Assembly: GCA_001443545.1 (NCBI GenBank)
Contig: LMAD01000027.1
Coordinates: forward strand, 1-26,962
Direction of reading: 5' to 3'
Length of the DNA stretch: 26,962 bases
Origin: Acidimicrobiaceae bacterium RAAP-2
GTDB lineage: Bacteria > Actinomycetota > Acidimicrobiia > Acidimicrobiales > RAAP-2
Shown: in pieces, positions 8,385-16,894 of the stretch
Layout: each line of letters opens with the position of its first letter
Numbering within the stretch: the stretch's first letter is position 1
Program-made: the position numbers and the translations under genes
Notes under the pieces: generated by a model
Databases searched by the model: none
Told to the model about the DNA's origin: nothing
Seen by the model: the letters and a program-made list of their open reading frames with translations, nothing else

Positions 8385-9122
8385 ATGGACATAACGGTGA
8401 CCGACGCCGCGACGAGGCTTTCGACGACGATTCCGCGGGTGCGTCGGGCCATCGCGCGCCTCGGGATTGTCACGTCCCCAACGCCCAACGGCCCGGGTCG
8501 TCCGCGCCAGTTCCTCGATGAGAAGGATTTCCTGCGGCTGCGCGATGATCTAGGGTCGACACCCGCCCATGGACCGTGGGGCCGAGAGGAGATGCGGGTC
8601 TTGGCCGCGTTCCTGATGAATCCATTCGGCTTCCGTTCACGCCGAGCGGTCGCCGCCACGGCGGGGATCAGCCCAACCACCGCTTCGGCGATCGTGGATC
8701 GCCTCATTGACCATGGTCTGATCGTCCAGGTTCGTGGGCCCGTGCGCTCGAATGGGCGCGTAACCACGGGCACGATCCTCGCGATCAACGAAACCGACGA
8801 GCGGTGGGGTGGTCTGCTCGGCGACGTGCTCGTCACCCAACTACCGGTTCCGCGCGTCACGCCCGAGGCGACGATTGTCCCGCGTCGTTTCTGGCACCTG
8901 TTTTGGAATGCGCAACCGTCGCGCCTGCCCATCGACGAGCACGCCGACTTCGTCGCGTCGCGGATGTTGCTGAGTCGCGATCCCTTCGCCGTGTCGTGGG
9001 CCGCGACGCATCTGCCCCCGTCGTCGATCGAGAAAACGTCGTCGTTGCGACAGGTCGGCCGGAGCGATGGGAACTGGCTACGAGCGATAGCGCGCGCACG
9101 GCGAACGAGCGTTGAACGGTGA
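8385..9122 (+). CDS. Winged-helix regulator, putative antitoxin partner of the AbiEii-like protein
   Basis: This 245-residue protein has two DNA-binding-like parts. The N-terminus resembles a MerR/excisionase helix-turn-helix (MDITVTDAATRLSTTIPRVRRAIARLG, described here in part, residues 1-28). A MarR-like winged helix spans about 65-125 (AVAATAGISPTTASAIVDRL, HGLIVQVRG, with a wing). The C-terminus contains FWHLFWNAQPSRLPIDEHADFV and RMLLSRDPFAV (about 165-205), a pattern I associate with the small proteins encoded next to AbiEii-family nucleotidyltransferases. A 4-base GTGA overlap with the next frame supports co-translation. I infer that it represses the operon and antagonises the next gene product. 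The exact family name is uncertain. Confidence 0.7.
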   Translation: MDITVTDAATRLSTTIPRVRRAIARLGIVTSPTPNGPGRPRQFLDEKDFLRLRDDLGSTPAHGPWGREEMRVLAAFLMNPFGFRSRRAVAATAGISPTTASAIVDRLIDHGLIVQVRGPVRSNGRVTTGTILAINETDERWGGLLGDVLVTQLPVPRVTPEATIVPRRFWHLFWNAQPSRLPIDEHADFVASRMLLSRDPFAVSWAATHLPPSSIEKTSSLRQVGRSDGNWLRAIARARRTSVER

Positions 9123-9874
9123 GGCGGTCACCGGATCCAGATGGCCAGCCGGCGAGACGAGGCGTCGTCAGCGATGACGATGGGTCGGGCGTGACGCCAG
9201 CGACGCACGACGAAGCAGATCAAATGCCGACCCAGTTGCGCGCGATGCTGCCCGGCGACACCGCCGCGACGTGGACCACCATCGCGCCCCTGTTACCCGC
9301 GAGCGCGTACCTCGTCGGCGGAACGGCACTCACCGTGCACCTGGGACATCGGGTCAGTCGCGACCTCGACTTCTTTCTGGAGCGCGGTGAAGATCTCGAC
9401 GCGCTCTGGGCGGCCCTTCGATCGGTGGGCCAGGTGGTGGTGTCTGAACGAACGGCGACCACGCTCAACTGCCTGTTCAATGCGACGCGACTCCAGGTGC
9501 TCGACGCTTCGACGCAGCGACTCATCCGCCCGACGACGCAGGTGGCTGGTGTGAGGGTGGCCAGCGTCGCGGACATCATGGCGACGACGATCAAGGTCAT
9601 TGTCGATCGTGGCGAACTTCGCGACTACTTCGATCTCATGCAGATCGAGCGGCAGGCCGGTTACCAGGCCGAATCAGGGATCACCCTTGCGATCTCGAAG
9701 TACGACCCAGCGGATCGGTCCACGTTCGTGTACACCGTGCTGAAGGCGCTCGGCAGTTTCAGCGACGTCGCCGACGACCCGGGTCTTCCCGTTCCCCGTG
9801 AGGTGATCGAGGAGTACTGGATCGCCCGACAGCTAGGGGTGGCGAGACGGCTCGACGCCTTCGGCAGCGACTAG
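9119..9874 (+). CDS. AbiEii/AbiGii-family nucleotidyltransferase toxin
   Basis: The product belongs to the DUF1814-type nucleotidyltransferases, the toxin half of type IV AbiE systems. Signature residues counted from the GTG at 9119 are YLVGGTALTVHLGHR (64-78), then SRDLDFF with the metal-binding D82 and D84. Near 155-175 comes ADIMATTIKVIVDRGELRDYFDL, with the conserved lysine and RDYxDL. The start is uncertain. GTG 9119 overlaps the upstream stop by 4 bases but adds about 35 unconserved residues; GTG 9194 or ATG 9224 (MPTQLRAM) would give more usual N-termini. In studied systems the toxin transfers nucleotides and arrests growth or blocks phage. It is followed by the SNF2 gene after 2 bases. 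Confidence 0.82.
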   Translation: MRRSPDPDGQPARRGVVSDDDGSGVTPATHDEADQMPTQLRAMLPGDTAATWTTIAPLLPASAYLVGGTALTVHLGHRVSRDLDFFLERGEDLDALWAALRSVGQVVVSERTATTLNCLFNATRLQVLDASTQRLIRPTTQVAGVRVASVADIMATTIKVIVDRGELRDYFDLMQIERQAGYQAESGITLAISKYDPADRSTFVYTVLKALGSFSDVADDPGLPVPREVIEEYWIARQLGVARRLDAFGSD

Positions 9875-9876
9875 CC

Positions 9877-12693
9877 ATGCCAATCGACGAGGTCACGGAT
9901 TCCCGCTCGTCGAGCCCGGCGCGCGATGGAATCGGCCACCTCGAAGTGGTCTTCGTCCCCGCCGACCCGCCTCGCTACGGCACCTTCTACTGCTACGAAC
10001 GTGAAGCGGGACGCGGCGCGCCCCCGACGCTCGATCTCGAAGACACGATTGAGGTCGTGCTACCGACCGCGGCGACGGTTCGACGACGCCGCGTTCGCGC
10101 AACCCGTCTCGGGGTCGTCGACGCGATTGCGGTCCTGCGCGACGCCGAGGTGAACGACGGCTCCGCGAGCGCGATCGCCTGGTCCCAATCGATCAGCGCT
10201 GGTTTGGTCCTGATCGCGCGCGGGCGCCTCTATCCGACGGTGAGCCCGAACGGATTCGACGCGTGGGGGGTCGGGCCACTCGCCCCCTCGGAGCGAGCGT
10301 TGCTCGACGGGTACGGCGCCGCGCTGCCGAGCGCCGGCTACGCCACCGTGCAGCCCGGCGTGTCGCCGGTCACGGTCCCGTCGCCGAGATTGCTGATTCG
10401 CGCGCTGTGGGACGCTCTCGCCGATTCGTTGGTCCGCACGCCCGCGGCGGCGCTGGTCGCCGGACACGAACTCTTCGCGGCGACGAGGGCCCAGTCGGCC
10501 GAAACGGTCCGGGACTGGCTCGACGACGCGTCAACGGAACTCGACGGTGGGGTCGACGTGGCCCTGCGAGTCGAGCTCGGCGCCGGCTCGATCGGTCGAG
10601 CGGTTCCCCAGGTGTCGAGTCGTATCGACCCGTCGCTGATCGTCGACGTCGACGCGGTATTGAGTGCACCGAGGTCACTGCGGTCCCATTTCGGCGGTGA
10701 CGTCGAAACCGACGTCCTGCGGACGCTGCGACGCGGCGCGCGGCGGTGGCCGCCGCTCGAACGCCTGCTCCGTCAGCGAGTGCCGACGGCGCTGGACCTC
10801 GACGAGGACGAGCTGATCGACCTGCTCGGCGAGGCGCACGCGGCCCTCGGTGACGCCGGCATCGCCGTGCTGTGGCCAGCCAGTCTCGTGCACGACGGGC
10901 TCAGGCTCGAGGCGTCGATCGGCGCCGATCCCGGTCGAGTCGTCGAGTCGGGTTTCGACCTTGCGTCGTTGGTCACCTTTCGCTGGCGCGCGACGCTCGA
11001 CGGTGAGGCGCTCTCCGAGCGCGAGGTGAACCTCCTCGCCGAAGCCAAGCGCGGGCTGGTGCGACTGCGCGGCAAGTTCGTGCTCGCCGACCCCGAACTC
11101 TTGAAACGGCTGCGTTCGCGACGCGAGTTCCGGCTCTCGGCGATCGAGGCGCTCGCGGCGTCCCTGTCGGGTTCGATCGAGCTGGACGGCGAGCGGGTCG
11201 ACGTGGTGAGCGAAGGGAACATCGCCGACCTGTCGACGCGCCTGAGGGCGATGGACGCCGGCGGGGGTGACGACGTCGGACCGCTCGACGGCTTGCACGC
11301 CGAGCTTCGTCCTTATCAGCGTCGTGGCGTTGCGTGGCTCGCTCACATGACCGCGACCGGACTGGGCGGCTGTCTGGCCGACGACATGGGGCTCGGCAAG
11401 ACCCTCCAGGTGATCGCCCTGCACGTCGCACGGTTCGCTCCCCGCGGCGCCACGACGCTCGTGGTCTGTCCGACCTCGCTGCTCGGCAATTGGGAGCGCG
11501 AGGTCCGACGCTTCGCGCCCGGCGTGCCGGTACGCCGCTACCACGGCGCCGATCGCCGCCTCGATGACGTGCGACCGGGCGAGATCGTCATCACGAGCTA
11601 CGGCGTCGTTCGTCGCGAGGCCGGGGTGCTCGACGGCGTGGGGTTCTCGCTCGTCGTCGCCGACGAGGCCCAGCACGTGAAGAACCCCGCCAGCGCGACC
11701 GCGCGATCGCTTCGCCGCATCACGGCACCCGTGCGCCTGGCGCTGACCGGCACCCCGGTCGAGAACCGGCTCTCGGATCTGTGGGCCATCCTCGATTGGA
11801 CGACGCCGGGGCTGCTCGGTCCACTCGATCGGTTCGTGCGCCACGTCGCGGCGCCCATCGAGCGCTACCACGACCCCGTGGTCACCGATCGATTGGCGCG
11901 CACCGTGCGTCCGTTCCTGCTCCGTCGCCGCAAAACCGACCCCGAGATCGCCCCCGACCTGCCCGCGCGTACGGTGAGCGACATCCCCGTGGCGCTCAGC
12001 GCCGAGCAGATCCAGCTCTACGAGGCCGAGGTGCGCGAGGCCATGCACGCCATCGAGGAGAGGGACGGTATCGAGCGCCAGGCGCTCGTGCTGGGGCTCC
12101 TGACCGCCCTGAAGCAGATCTGCAACCACCCCGCCCAGTACCTGCACCAGACCGGTCCGCTGGCGGGTCGTTCGGGCAAGCTCGCCGCGCTCGAGGAACT
12201 CGTGCCGGTCATCATCGACGAGGGTGATTCGGTGCTCGTGTTCAGCCAGTACGTCCAGTGTCTGTCGCTGATCGAGACCCGGTTGAACGACCTCGGGGTG
12301 GCGACGCTCTTCTTGCACGGAAAAGTCCCGGCCAAACGCCGCGTCGCCATGGTCGACGACTTCCAGGCCGGTCGGGTCCCGGTGTTCCTGCTCTCGTTGA
12401 AGGCCGGTGGTGTGGGGCTCAATCTCACGCGCGCCACCCACGTCATCCACTACGACCGATGGTGGAACCCCGCCACCGAGGACCAGGCCACCGACCGCGC
12501 GCACCGCATCGGCCAGGACCGTCCGGTCCAGGTGCATCGCCTGATCGCCGAGGGCACCCTCGAGGACCGTATCAGCGAGCTCATCGAAAAGAAGCGAGGC
12601 CTCGCCGAAGCCGTCGTCGGCGGGGGTGAGGCGTGGATCGGTCGGCTCTCCAACGCCGAACTCGCGGACCTAGTCGCACTGGGGGGTGCGTGA
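9877..12693 (+). CDS. SNF2-family (SWI2/SNF2) helicase-like ATPase
   Basis: This is a 938-residue DNA-translocating ATPase. The first ~470 residues form the poorly conserved N-terminal region seen in bacterial SNF2 proteins. The core follows: YQRRGVAWLAHM, Walker A MGLGKT (GLGKT 505-509), TTLVVCPTSLLGNWERE, Walker B as a DEAQ box (596-599), LTGTPVENRLSDLW, then helicase domain 2 with VFSQYVQCL, LSLKAGGVGLNLT and ATDRAHRIGQ (869-880). All helicase motifs look intact. The ATG is 2 bases after the AbiEii stop. The last bases overlap the next gene (GTGA). Bacterial SNF2 plus SWIM pairs are widespread in actinobacteria without an established function; DNA repair or transcription recovery are common guesses. 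Confidence 0.93.
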   Translation: MPIDEVTDSRSSSPARDGIGHLEVVFVPADPPRYGTFYCYEREAGRGAPPTLDLEDTIEVVLPTAATVRRRRVRATRLGVVDAIAVLRDAEVNDGSASAIAWSQSISAGLVLIARGRLYPTVSPNGFDAWGVGPLAPSERALLDGYGAALPSAGYATVQPGVSPVTVPSPRLLIRALWDALADSLVRTPAAALVAGHELFAATRAQSAETVRDWLDDASTELDGGVDVALRVELGAGSIGRAVPQVSSRIDPSLIVDVDAVLSAPRSLRSHFGGDVETDVLRTLRRGARRWPPLERLLRQRVPTALDLDEDELIDLLGEAHAALGDAGIAVLWPASLVHDGLRLEASIGADPGRVVESGFDLASLVTFRWRATLDGEALSEREVNLLAEAKRGLVRLRGKFVLADPELLKRLRSRREFRLSAIEALAASLSGSIELDGERVDVVSEGNIADLSTRLRAMDAGGGDDVGPLDGLHAELRPYQRRGVAWLAHMTATGLGGCLADDMGLGKTLQVIALHVARFAPRGATTLVVCPTSLLGNWEREVRRFAPGVPVRRYHGADRRLDDVRPGEIVITSYGVVRREAGVLDGVGFSLVVADEAQHVKNPASATARSLRRITAPVRLALTGTPVENRLSDLWAILDWTTPGLLGPLDRFVRHVAAPIERYHDPVVTDRLARTVRPFLLRRRKTDPEIAPDLPARTVSDIPVALSAEQIQLYEAEVREAMHAIEERDGIERQALVLGLLTALKQICNHPAQYLHQTGPLAGRSGKLAALEELVPVIIDEGDSVLVFSQYVQCLSLIETRLNDLGVATLFLHGKVPAKRRVAMVDDFQAGRVPVFLLSLKAGGVGLNLTRATHVIHYDRWWNPATEDQATDRAHRIGQDRPVQVHRLIAEGTLEDRISELIEKKRGLAEAVVGGGEAWIGRLSNAELADLVALGGA

Positions 12694-13958
12694 GCGCCCG
12701 CCGTTCTGATGCGTGGGGTCAGTTCCCCAGGGCCAAGCCCCGTCGGCCCGGCCCGAGCGCCCCCCGAGCGCGCGGACGCTCACCCTTCGGCTCGACGTGG
12801 TGGGGTGAGGCGTGGATCGAGGCACTCGAGCAGCGCGCGCGCCTCGACGTGAACCGTCTCCCGCGTGGCCGTTCCTACGCTCGCAGTGGGGCCGTGGGCG
12901 AGTTGACACTCGACGTCGGACAGGTCACGGCGTTGGTGCAAGGTTCTCGCGCCAAGCCCTATTCGGTCGTCGTACGCGTGCGCACCTTCAACCGCGACGA
13001 GTGGAAACGGGTGATGGACGTGCTCAGCGGTGAGATCGGTCACGCCGCGGCGCTGCTCGACGGCGAGCTACCCGTGGACATCGCCCAGGGCGTCGCGTCC
13101 ATCGGGTTAGACCTGTTGCCGGGTGCCGGCGAGATCCAACCTCGCTGCTCGTGCCCCGACTGGGCCGACCCGTGTAAGCACGCGGCTGCGGTGTGTTACC
13201 TCGTGGCCGATGAACTCGATCGCGATCCATTCGGACTGCTCTTGCTGCGCGGCCGCGGACGGGAGGAAGTGCTCGCCGCACTACGTGCGCACCGCGTCGG
13301 GACCGGGAACACCGGTCACGATGTGACGGGGCCCGTCGACGTTGGAGTTCGCGCCCGCGACGCGTGGCGACGTGCGCCCGCGGCGTTGCCCGAACTGCCG
13401 CTGCCACCCGAGCGGCCCGGGCGGACCTCGATACCCCTTTCCGATGCGTCCACGCACGACGTGATCGAAATTGACGCGTTGCGAGTGGTGGCGAGCGACG
13501 CCGCTGCCCGAGCGCTCGAACTGGCCCTCGGCGGCTCTTCGAGCGGCCTCGAACTGACTCGCGAGGAGGACCTCGCGCGCTGGGCGGCGGGTCTTGTCGG
13601 TCCTGATCGGCATCGCGTTGGTCCCGAGATCGACGGGCTGGCCCGCCGCGCCGGTATCGCGCCGCGCACGTTGCTTCGCTGGGCGCTGGCGTGGCGAGCC
13701 GGCGGAGTCGCCGCCCTGGCAACGCTGGACCACCAGTGGGACCCCGGACGCGACACCACGGCCGAAGCCGTCAACTTCCTCGGTGACGGGGCCGTCGCGC
13801 GGCGTAGCCGGGTCACTCGCGGCGACGCCCAGCTGCGCTACGCGAGTGACGGGTGCTGGTATCCGTATCGTCGATCGGGCGGCGTGTGGGAACCCGACGG
13901 GCCGGGTCTGGTCCTCCACCGGCTCGCCGACGAAGAGCCAGAGGCTTCGGATGAATAG
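12690..13958 (+). CDS. SWIM zinc-finger protein, partner of the SNF2 ATPase
   Basis: The GTG at 12690 overlaps the SNF2 stop by 4 bases, giving a 422-residue product. The opening SARRSDAWGQF and FGSTWWGEAWIEALE (about residues 32-46) are characteristic of the actinobacterial SWIM proteins that accompany SNF2 genes. The SWIM finger CxCx6CxH is visible at C153, C155, C162 and H164 (CSCPDWADPCKH). The rest has no catalytic motif I can name. The coupled start argues that the two proteins act together, probably on nucleic acid. Confidence 0.88.
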   Translation: MSARRSDAWGQFPRAKPRRPGPSAPRARGRSPFGSTWWGEAWIEALEQRARLDVNRLPRGRSYARSGAVGELTLDVGQVTALVQGSRAKPYSVVVRVRTFNRDEWKRVMDVLSGEIGHAAALLDGELPVDIAQGVASIGLDLLPGAGEIQPRCSCPDWADPCKHAAAVCYLVADELDRDPFGLLLLRGRGREEVLAALRAHRVGTGNTGHDVTGPVDVGVRARDAWRRAPAALPELPLPPERPGRTSIPLSDASTHDVIEIDALRVVASDAAARALELALGGSSSGLELTREEDLARWAAGLVGPDRHRVGPEIDGLARRAGIAPRTLLRWALAWRAGGVAALATLDHQWDPGRDTTAEAVNFLGDGAVARRSRVTRGDAQLRYASDGCWYPYRRSGGVWEPDGPGLVLHRLADEEPEASDE

Positions 13959-14262
13959 GTGATGGTGGTTCGGACCGTTCTAGCAGCGACGATCGATTCA
14001 TCGTCCCCGTTCGTCGGACCGCCCCGTCGCGTGATCGAGTTCGTCCCGTCGCCACTGACGCATCCAGGGATTCGGTGCGTGGGCACCGCGTTGTTGGTGC
14101 TAATGAATCGCTCGAAGCCCCGCCATTCGTTGATGGACGGCTTGAACCCACACCTCAGAAAGGGACTTGGCAGCATTTAGTCGAGCGGGTATGGTGAGTG
14201 CTTGAGGTTGCCGTAGTGGTTCCCTCCGGACGAATGGTCCAAAGAAGTTAAGGAGGCCCGCT
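13959..14262. other. Intergenic region before the cold-shock gene
   Basis: The left ~200 bases show nothing recognisable. The right part carries the cold-shock promoter (14167-14195) and about 60 bases of predicted 5' leader ending in an AAGGAGG ribosome-binding site at 14250-14256. Confidence 0.5.
14167..14195 (+). promoter_or_regulatory. Sigma-70-like promoter of the cold-shock gene
   Basis: TTGGCA (14167-14172) and TATGGT (14190-14195) are separated by exactly 17 bases. Transcription would start near 14202 and give a leader of about 60 bases. Such a leader could take part in temperature-dependent control, as known for csp mRNAs, although no specific fold was established here. Confidence 0.6.
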
Positions 14263-14463
14263 GTGGCTGAAGGAACCGTGAAATGGTTCAATGACGAGAA
14301 GGGTTGGGGGTTCATCGCGGTCGAAGGACAGCCCGACGTCTTCGTGCACTACTCCGAGATCCAGGGCGACGGTCGCCGTACCCTGGTCGAGGGTCAGACG
14401 GTCCGGTTCGACATCGAACCTGGTGACCGCGGCCCGCTCGCCAAGCGTGTGCAGCTCGGCTAA
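14263..14463 (+). CDS. cspA: Cold-shock domain protein (CspA family)
   Basis: This 66-residue single-domain RNA/DNA-binding protein starts at GTG, 6 bases after a perfect AAGGAGG. It opens MAEGTVKWFNDEKGWGFI, containing the RNP1-type motif KGWGFI (the usual phenylalanine is tryptophan). RNP2 is VFVHYS. The core matches single-copy actinobacterial cold-shock proteins that act as RNA chaperones. It has its own promoter and a strong terminator 20 bases after the stop, so it is a monocistronic unit. Confidence 0.95.
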   Translation: MAEGTVKWFNDEKGWGFIAVEGQPDVFVHYSEIQGDGRRTLVEGQTVRFDIEPGDRGPLAKRVQLG

Positions 14464-14480
14464 CCACCGGTCGTTTTTCG

Positions 14481-14516
14481 AACGAGCCGCCACCTTCGGG
14501 TGGCGGCTCGTTTTCG
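14481..14516 (+). terminator. Rho-independent terminator of the cold-shock gene
   Basis: A perfect 14-bp stem (14481-14494 with 14499-14512) closed by a TTCG tetraloop is followed by a short T-rich tail. The stem is GC-rich with CCGCCACC/GGTGGCGG in its upper part. Confidence 0.92.
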
Positions 14517-14545
14517 TTGATTGAAATGTTCTACGATGGGGAACG

Positions 14546-14563
14546 GGTTACCGGTCGGTAACC
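14546..14563 (+). promoter_or_regulatory. 18-bp palindrome upstream of the acyl-CoA dehydrogenase gene
   Basis: GGTTACCG-GT-CGGTAACC has perfect 8-bp arms around a 2-base centre and ends 18 bases before the start codon. The size and symmetry suit a TetR-family operator, which often controls fatty-acid degradation genes in actinobacteria. No regulator gene is adjacent, so the binder is unknown. Confidence 0.55.
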
Positions 14564-14581
14564 ACTGAGGCGAGGTGAGCC

Positions 14582-15796
14582 GTGACCGATTTTTCGATGA
14601 CCCTGAACGAGGATCAGACGACGCTGCGCGACTGGGTACACGGCTTTGCCGCCGACGTGCTGCGCCCCGCCGCCCACGAGTGGGACGAGCGCGAGGAGAC
14701 ACCCTGGCCGATCATCGAAGAGGCGGCCAAGCTCGGCATCTACTCGGTCGACTTCCTCGCGAATGCCGTCGCGGACCCGACGGGGCTGTCCTTCATGCTC
14801 ATCCTCGAAGAGCTCGCCTGGGGCGACGCCGGCCTGTGCATGTCGATCATGGGCTCTTCACTCGCGGTGGCGGGCATCATGGCCAATGGCACCCCGGCCC
14901 AGCAGATGGAGTGGGTGCCCCAGTGCTTCGGCACGCCCGACGACCTCAAGCTCGCGGCCTTCGCCGTGACCGAGCCCGACGCCGGAAGCGACGTCTCCTC
15001 GCTGCGCACCCGCGCGGTCTACGACGAGGCGACCGACGAGTGGGTCCTCAACGGCACCAAGACCTGGATCACCAACGGCGGGATCGCCAACTTGCACGTC
15101 GTGGTTGCCTCGGTCGAACCGGCGCTCGCCGGTCGTGGCCAGGCCTCCTTCGTTATCCCCGAGGGCACCGCGGGCATCCGCATGGGCCAGAAGTTCCAGA
15201 AGATGGGCATCCGCGCGAGCCACACCGCCGAGGTCGTGCTCGAGGACTGCCGGATCCCGGGTCGCTGCCTGCTCGGCGGCAAGGACAAACTCGACGAGCG
15301 CTTGGCGCGTGCGCGCGAGGGCAAGAAGTCCTCGAGCCAGGCGGCGATGGCGACGTTCGAATCGACTCGACCGGGCGTCGGGGCCCAGGCGGTCGGCATC
15401 GCGCGCGCGGCCTACGAGTACTCGCTCGACTACGCCAAGGAGCGCAAGCAGTTCGGCCGCGCCATCATCGAGAACCAGGGAATCGCCTTCAAGCTCGCCG
15501 ACATGAAGATGCACCTAGACGCGGCGCGCCTCTTAGTGTGGCGAGCGGCCTGGATGGCGGCGACGCGCGCGCCCTTCACCGCGGGGGAGGGCTCGATGTC
15601 CAAGCTCTTCGCCGGCGAGGCCGCCGTCAAGATCACCGAAGAGGCGATCCAGATCCTCGGGGGCTACGGCTACGTGCGCGAGTACCCAGTCGAGCGCTGG
15701 CACCGCGACGCGAAGATCTACACGATTTTTGAAGGGACCAGTGAGATCCAACGTTTGATCATCTCACGCGCCATCTCGGGCGTCCACATTCGTTGA
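14582..15796 (+). CDS. Acyl-CoA dehydrogenase, apparently chimeric at its 3' end
   Basis: This 404-residue FAD enzyme oxidises acyl-CoA to the trans-2-enoyl form in beta-oxidation or a related degradation pathway. It starts at GTG behind GAGGTGAG. Visible signatures are AFAVTEPDAGSDVSSL (acyl-CoA/FAD loop), WITNGGIAN, RKQFGRAI, ILGGYGYVREYPVERWHRDAK and IYTIFEGTSEIQRL with the catalytic glutamate E384. The enzyme looks complete. The preceding ~26 codons use G/C in the third position in all but two cases. From 15716 to the stop only 17 of 26 do, so the composition changes sharply exactly where the sequence becomes a repeat shared with 19194-19274 and 21505-21585. The last segment was probably supplied by an inserted element. 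Confidence 0.95.
   Translation: MTDFSMTLNEDQTTLRDWVHGFAADVLRPAAHEWDEREETPWPIIEEAAKLGIYSVDFLANAVADPTGLSFMLILEELAWGDAGLCMSIMGSSLAVAGIMANGTPAQQMEWVPQCFGTPDDLKLAAFAVTEPDAGSDVSSLRTRAVYDEATDEWVLNGTKTWITNGGIANLHVVVASVEPALAGRGQASFVIPEGTAGIRMGQKFQKMGIRASHTAEVVLEDCRIPGRCLLGGKDKLDERLARAREGKKSSSQAAMATFESTRPGVGAQAVGIARAAYEYSLDYAKERKQFGRAIIENQGIAFKLADMKMHLDAARLLVWRAAWMAATRAPFTAGEGSMSKLFAGEAAVKITEEAIQILGGYGYVREYPVERWHRDAKIYTIFEGTSEIQRLIISRAISGVHIR
15716..15796 (+). repeat. ACAD 3'-end repeat, copy 1 (in the intact gene)
   Basis: This is 26 codons plus stop, encoding IYTIFEGTSEIQRLIISR then AISGVHIR. It is about 78% identical to copy 2 and 83% to copy 3 at the DNA level (counted by eye), with 24 and 25 of 26 residues conserved. 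Similarity stops at the stop codon. This copy is interpreted as the left attachment junction. Confidence 0.8.
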
Positions 15797-15987
15797 GGGG
15801 CAGTGCGATGGGTCGTCTGCGGGTAGACCCATCGATCGCCCCGCAAGGCACGATCGGATTAAGGTTGCTGCCATCCGGCGCGGTGGGCCGTCGTAATCTT
15901 CACGTCTTTGTAAATGACCTTCTTGCCCGAATCGCTGCAATCCGAGTGCGGGTTCGCGCCGGACCACTGGCCGATTCGTGATCAGAT

Positions 15988-16830
15988 TCACAGCCCCGGC
16001 AAGACCAGTGATTCTGTCGGCTTAATAAGTGTTCTGAAATCCTTGGCAGTCGGATGACGGTTGAAAGCCGTGAGGGTAGCGGAACTCGAATAGTGGAAAT
16101 TGTGGTACTTCCAAAATACGACGTAGCCCAATCGGTTTAGGCATGTGGTTTGGACTATTGAAGGGAACGTTTGCGTCAGACATGTCAAGCGGCCGAATCG
16201 ATTGGAAACCTTGGCCGTGATTTTCGACGATGTACTTGTCCCGTTCGACGTGAGAATTGATTGCATCACGTACGCCGGCACGAACCCAACGTCTGCATAG
16301 GCGAACGCATTTGAGGGGAGATACGGACTAGGCCTCGAACACTGCATCTGACGGCTCAAGCCCCTGGCCAGCATCGCACACCCGCTCACGTTGGCTCCGA
16401 TCTTGATCCACTGCGAGACACGACCGTCCGCGTTTCGAAACACGTAGGCGTATCTGCCACTACCCGTATAGCCATCGCTGTTGGTTGTGGCTTTGGTGCC
16501 AGGTGGGCTCGGAATTTGGGCCATCGTAATGGCACCATTGTCCATCCAGTCATAATGACGAACACGATAGGTCGCCACGAATCGAGTGTCGTTCGCGTGC
16601 TTCATTAAATCGACGAACTTCACGAACGTCGTCTCGGGCGTCGGCCTTGCTGGAGTCTTGTTCAATGTCTGAATGACCGCGATCACGGTCACAATGACCA
16701 ACGTGACAAACACAATTGCAGTATTCCGCAATCGGCGCAGACGCTTGGCGCGCCGAGCCTCTTTGATCAGCAACTCTGCAGAGACGGGGGTCTCCGTTAT
16801 GGAATCACTGCGAGTTGGTGACAGAGTCAT
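15988..16830 (-). CDS. Membrane-anchored protein of unknown function
   Basis: This 280-residue protein has one transmembrane segment at about 36-56 (NTAIVFVTLVIVTVIAVIQTL described in part: a run of V, I, T and L). A basic cluster precedes it (KEARRAKRLRRLR, 23-35), predicting a cytoplasmic N-terminus and a ~220-residue extracytoplasmic domain. That domain has several cysteines (in CAMLARGL, MQCSRP, LTCLTQ, TTCLNR) that could form disulfides. I do not recognise the family. The ATG follows GGGG at close spacing. The base composition is visibly less GC-rich than the anchor genes, suggesting transfer. It lies 64 bases downstream of the GntR gene on the same strand and is probably co-regulated by it. 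Confidence 0.75.
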   Translation of the reverse strand: MTLSPTRSDSITETPVSAELLIKEARRAKRLRRLRNTAIVFVTLVIVTVIAVIQTLNKTPARPTPETTFVKFVDLMKHANDTRFVATYRVRHYDWMDNGAITMAQIPSPPGTKATTNSDGYTGSGRYAYVFRNADGRVSQWIKIGANVSGCAMLARGLSRQMQCSRPSPYLPSNAFAYADVGFVPAYVMQSILTSNGTSTSSKITAKVSNRFGRLTCLTQTFPSIVQTTCLNRLGYVVFWKYHNFHYSSSATLTAFNRHPTAKDFRTLIKPTESLVLPGL

Positions 16831-16894
16831 GAATCCCCTTGCTCTCGAGCGTTTCTTTCCCGGTGCAGATCTGACCGTGCGTGGAAAGGCATGT

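Noticed and set aside
10675..12537. 620-codon minus-strand open frame opposite the SNF2 gene
   Set aside because: Antisense shadow; all SNF2 motifs are on the plus strand.
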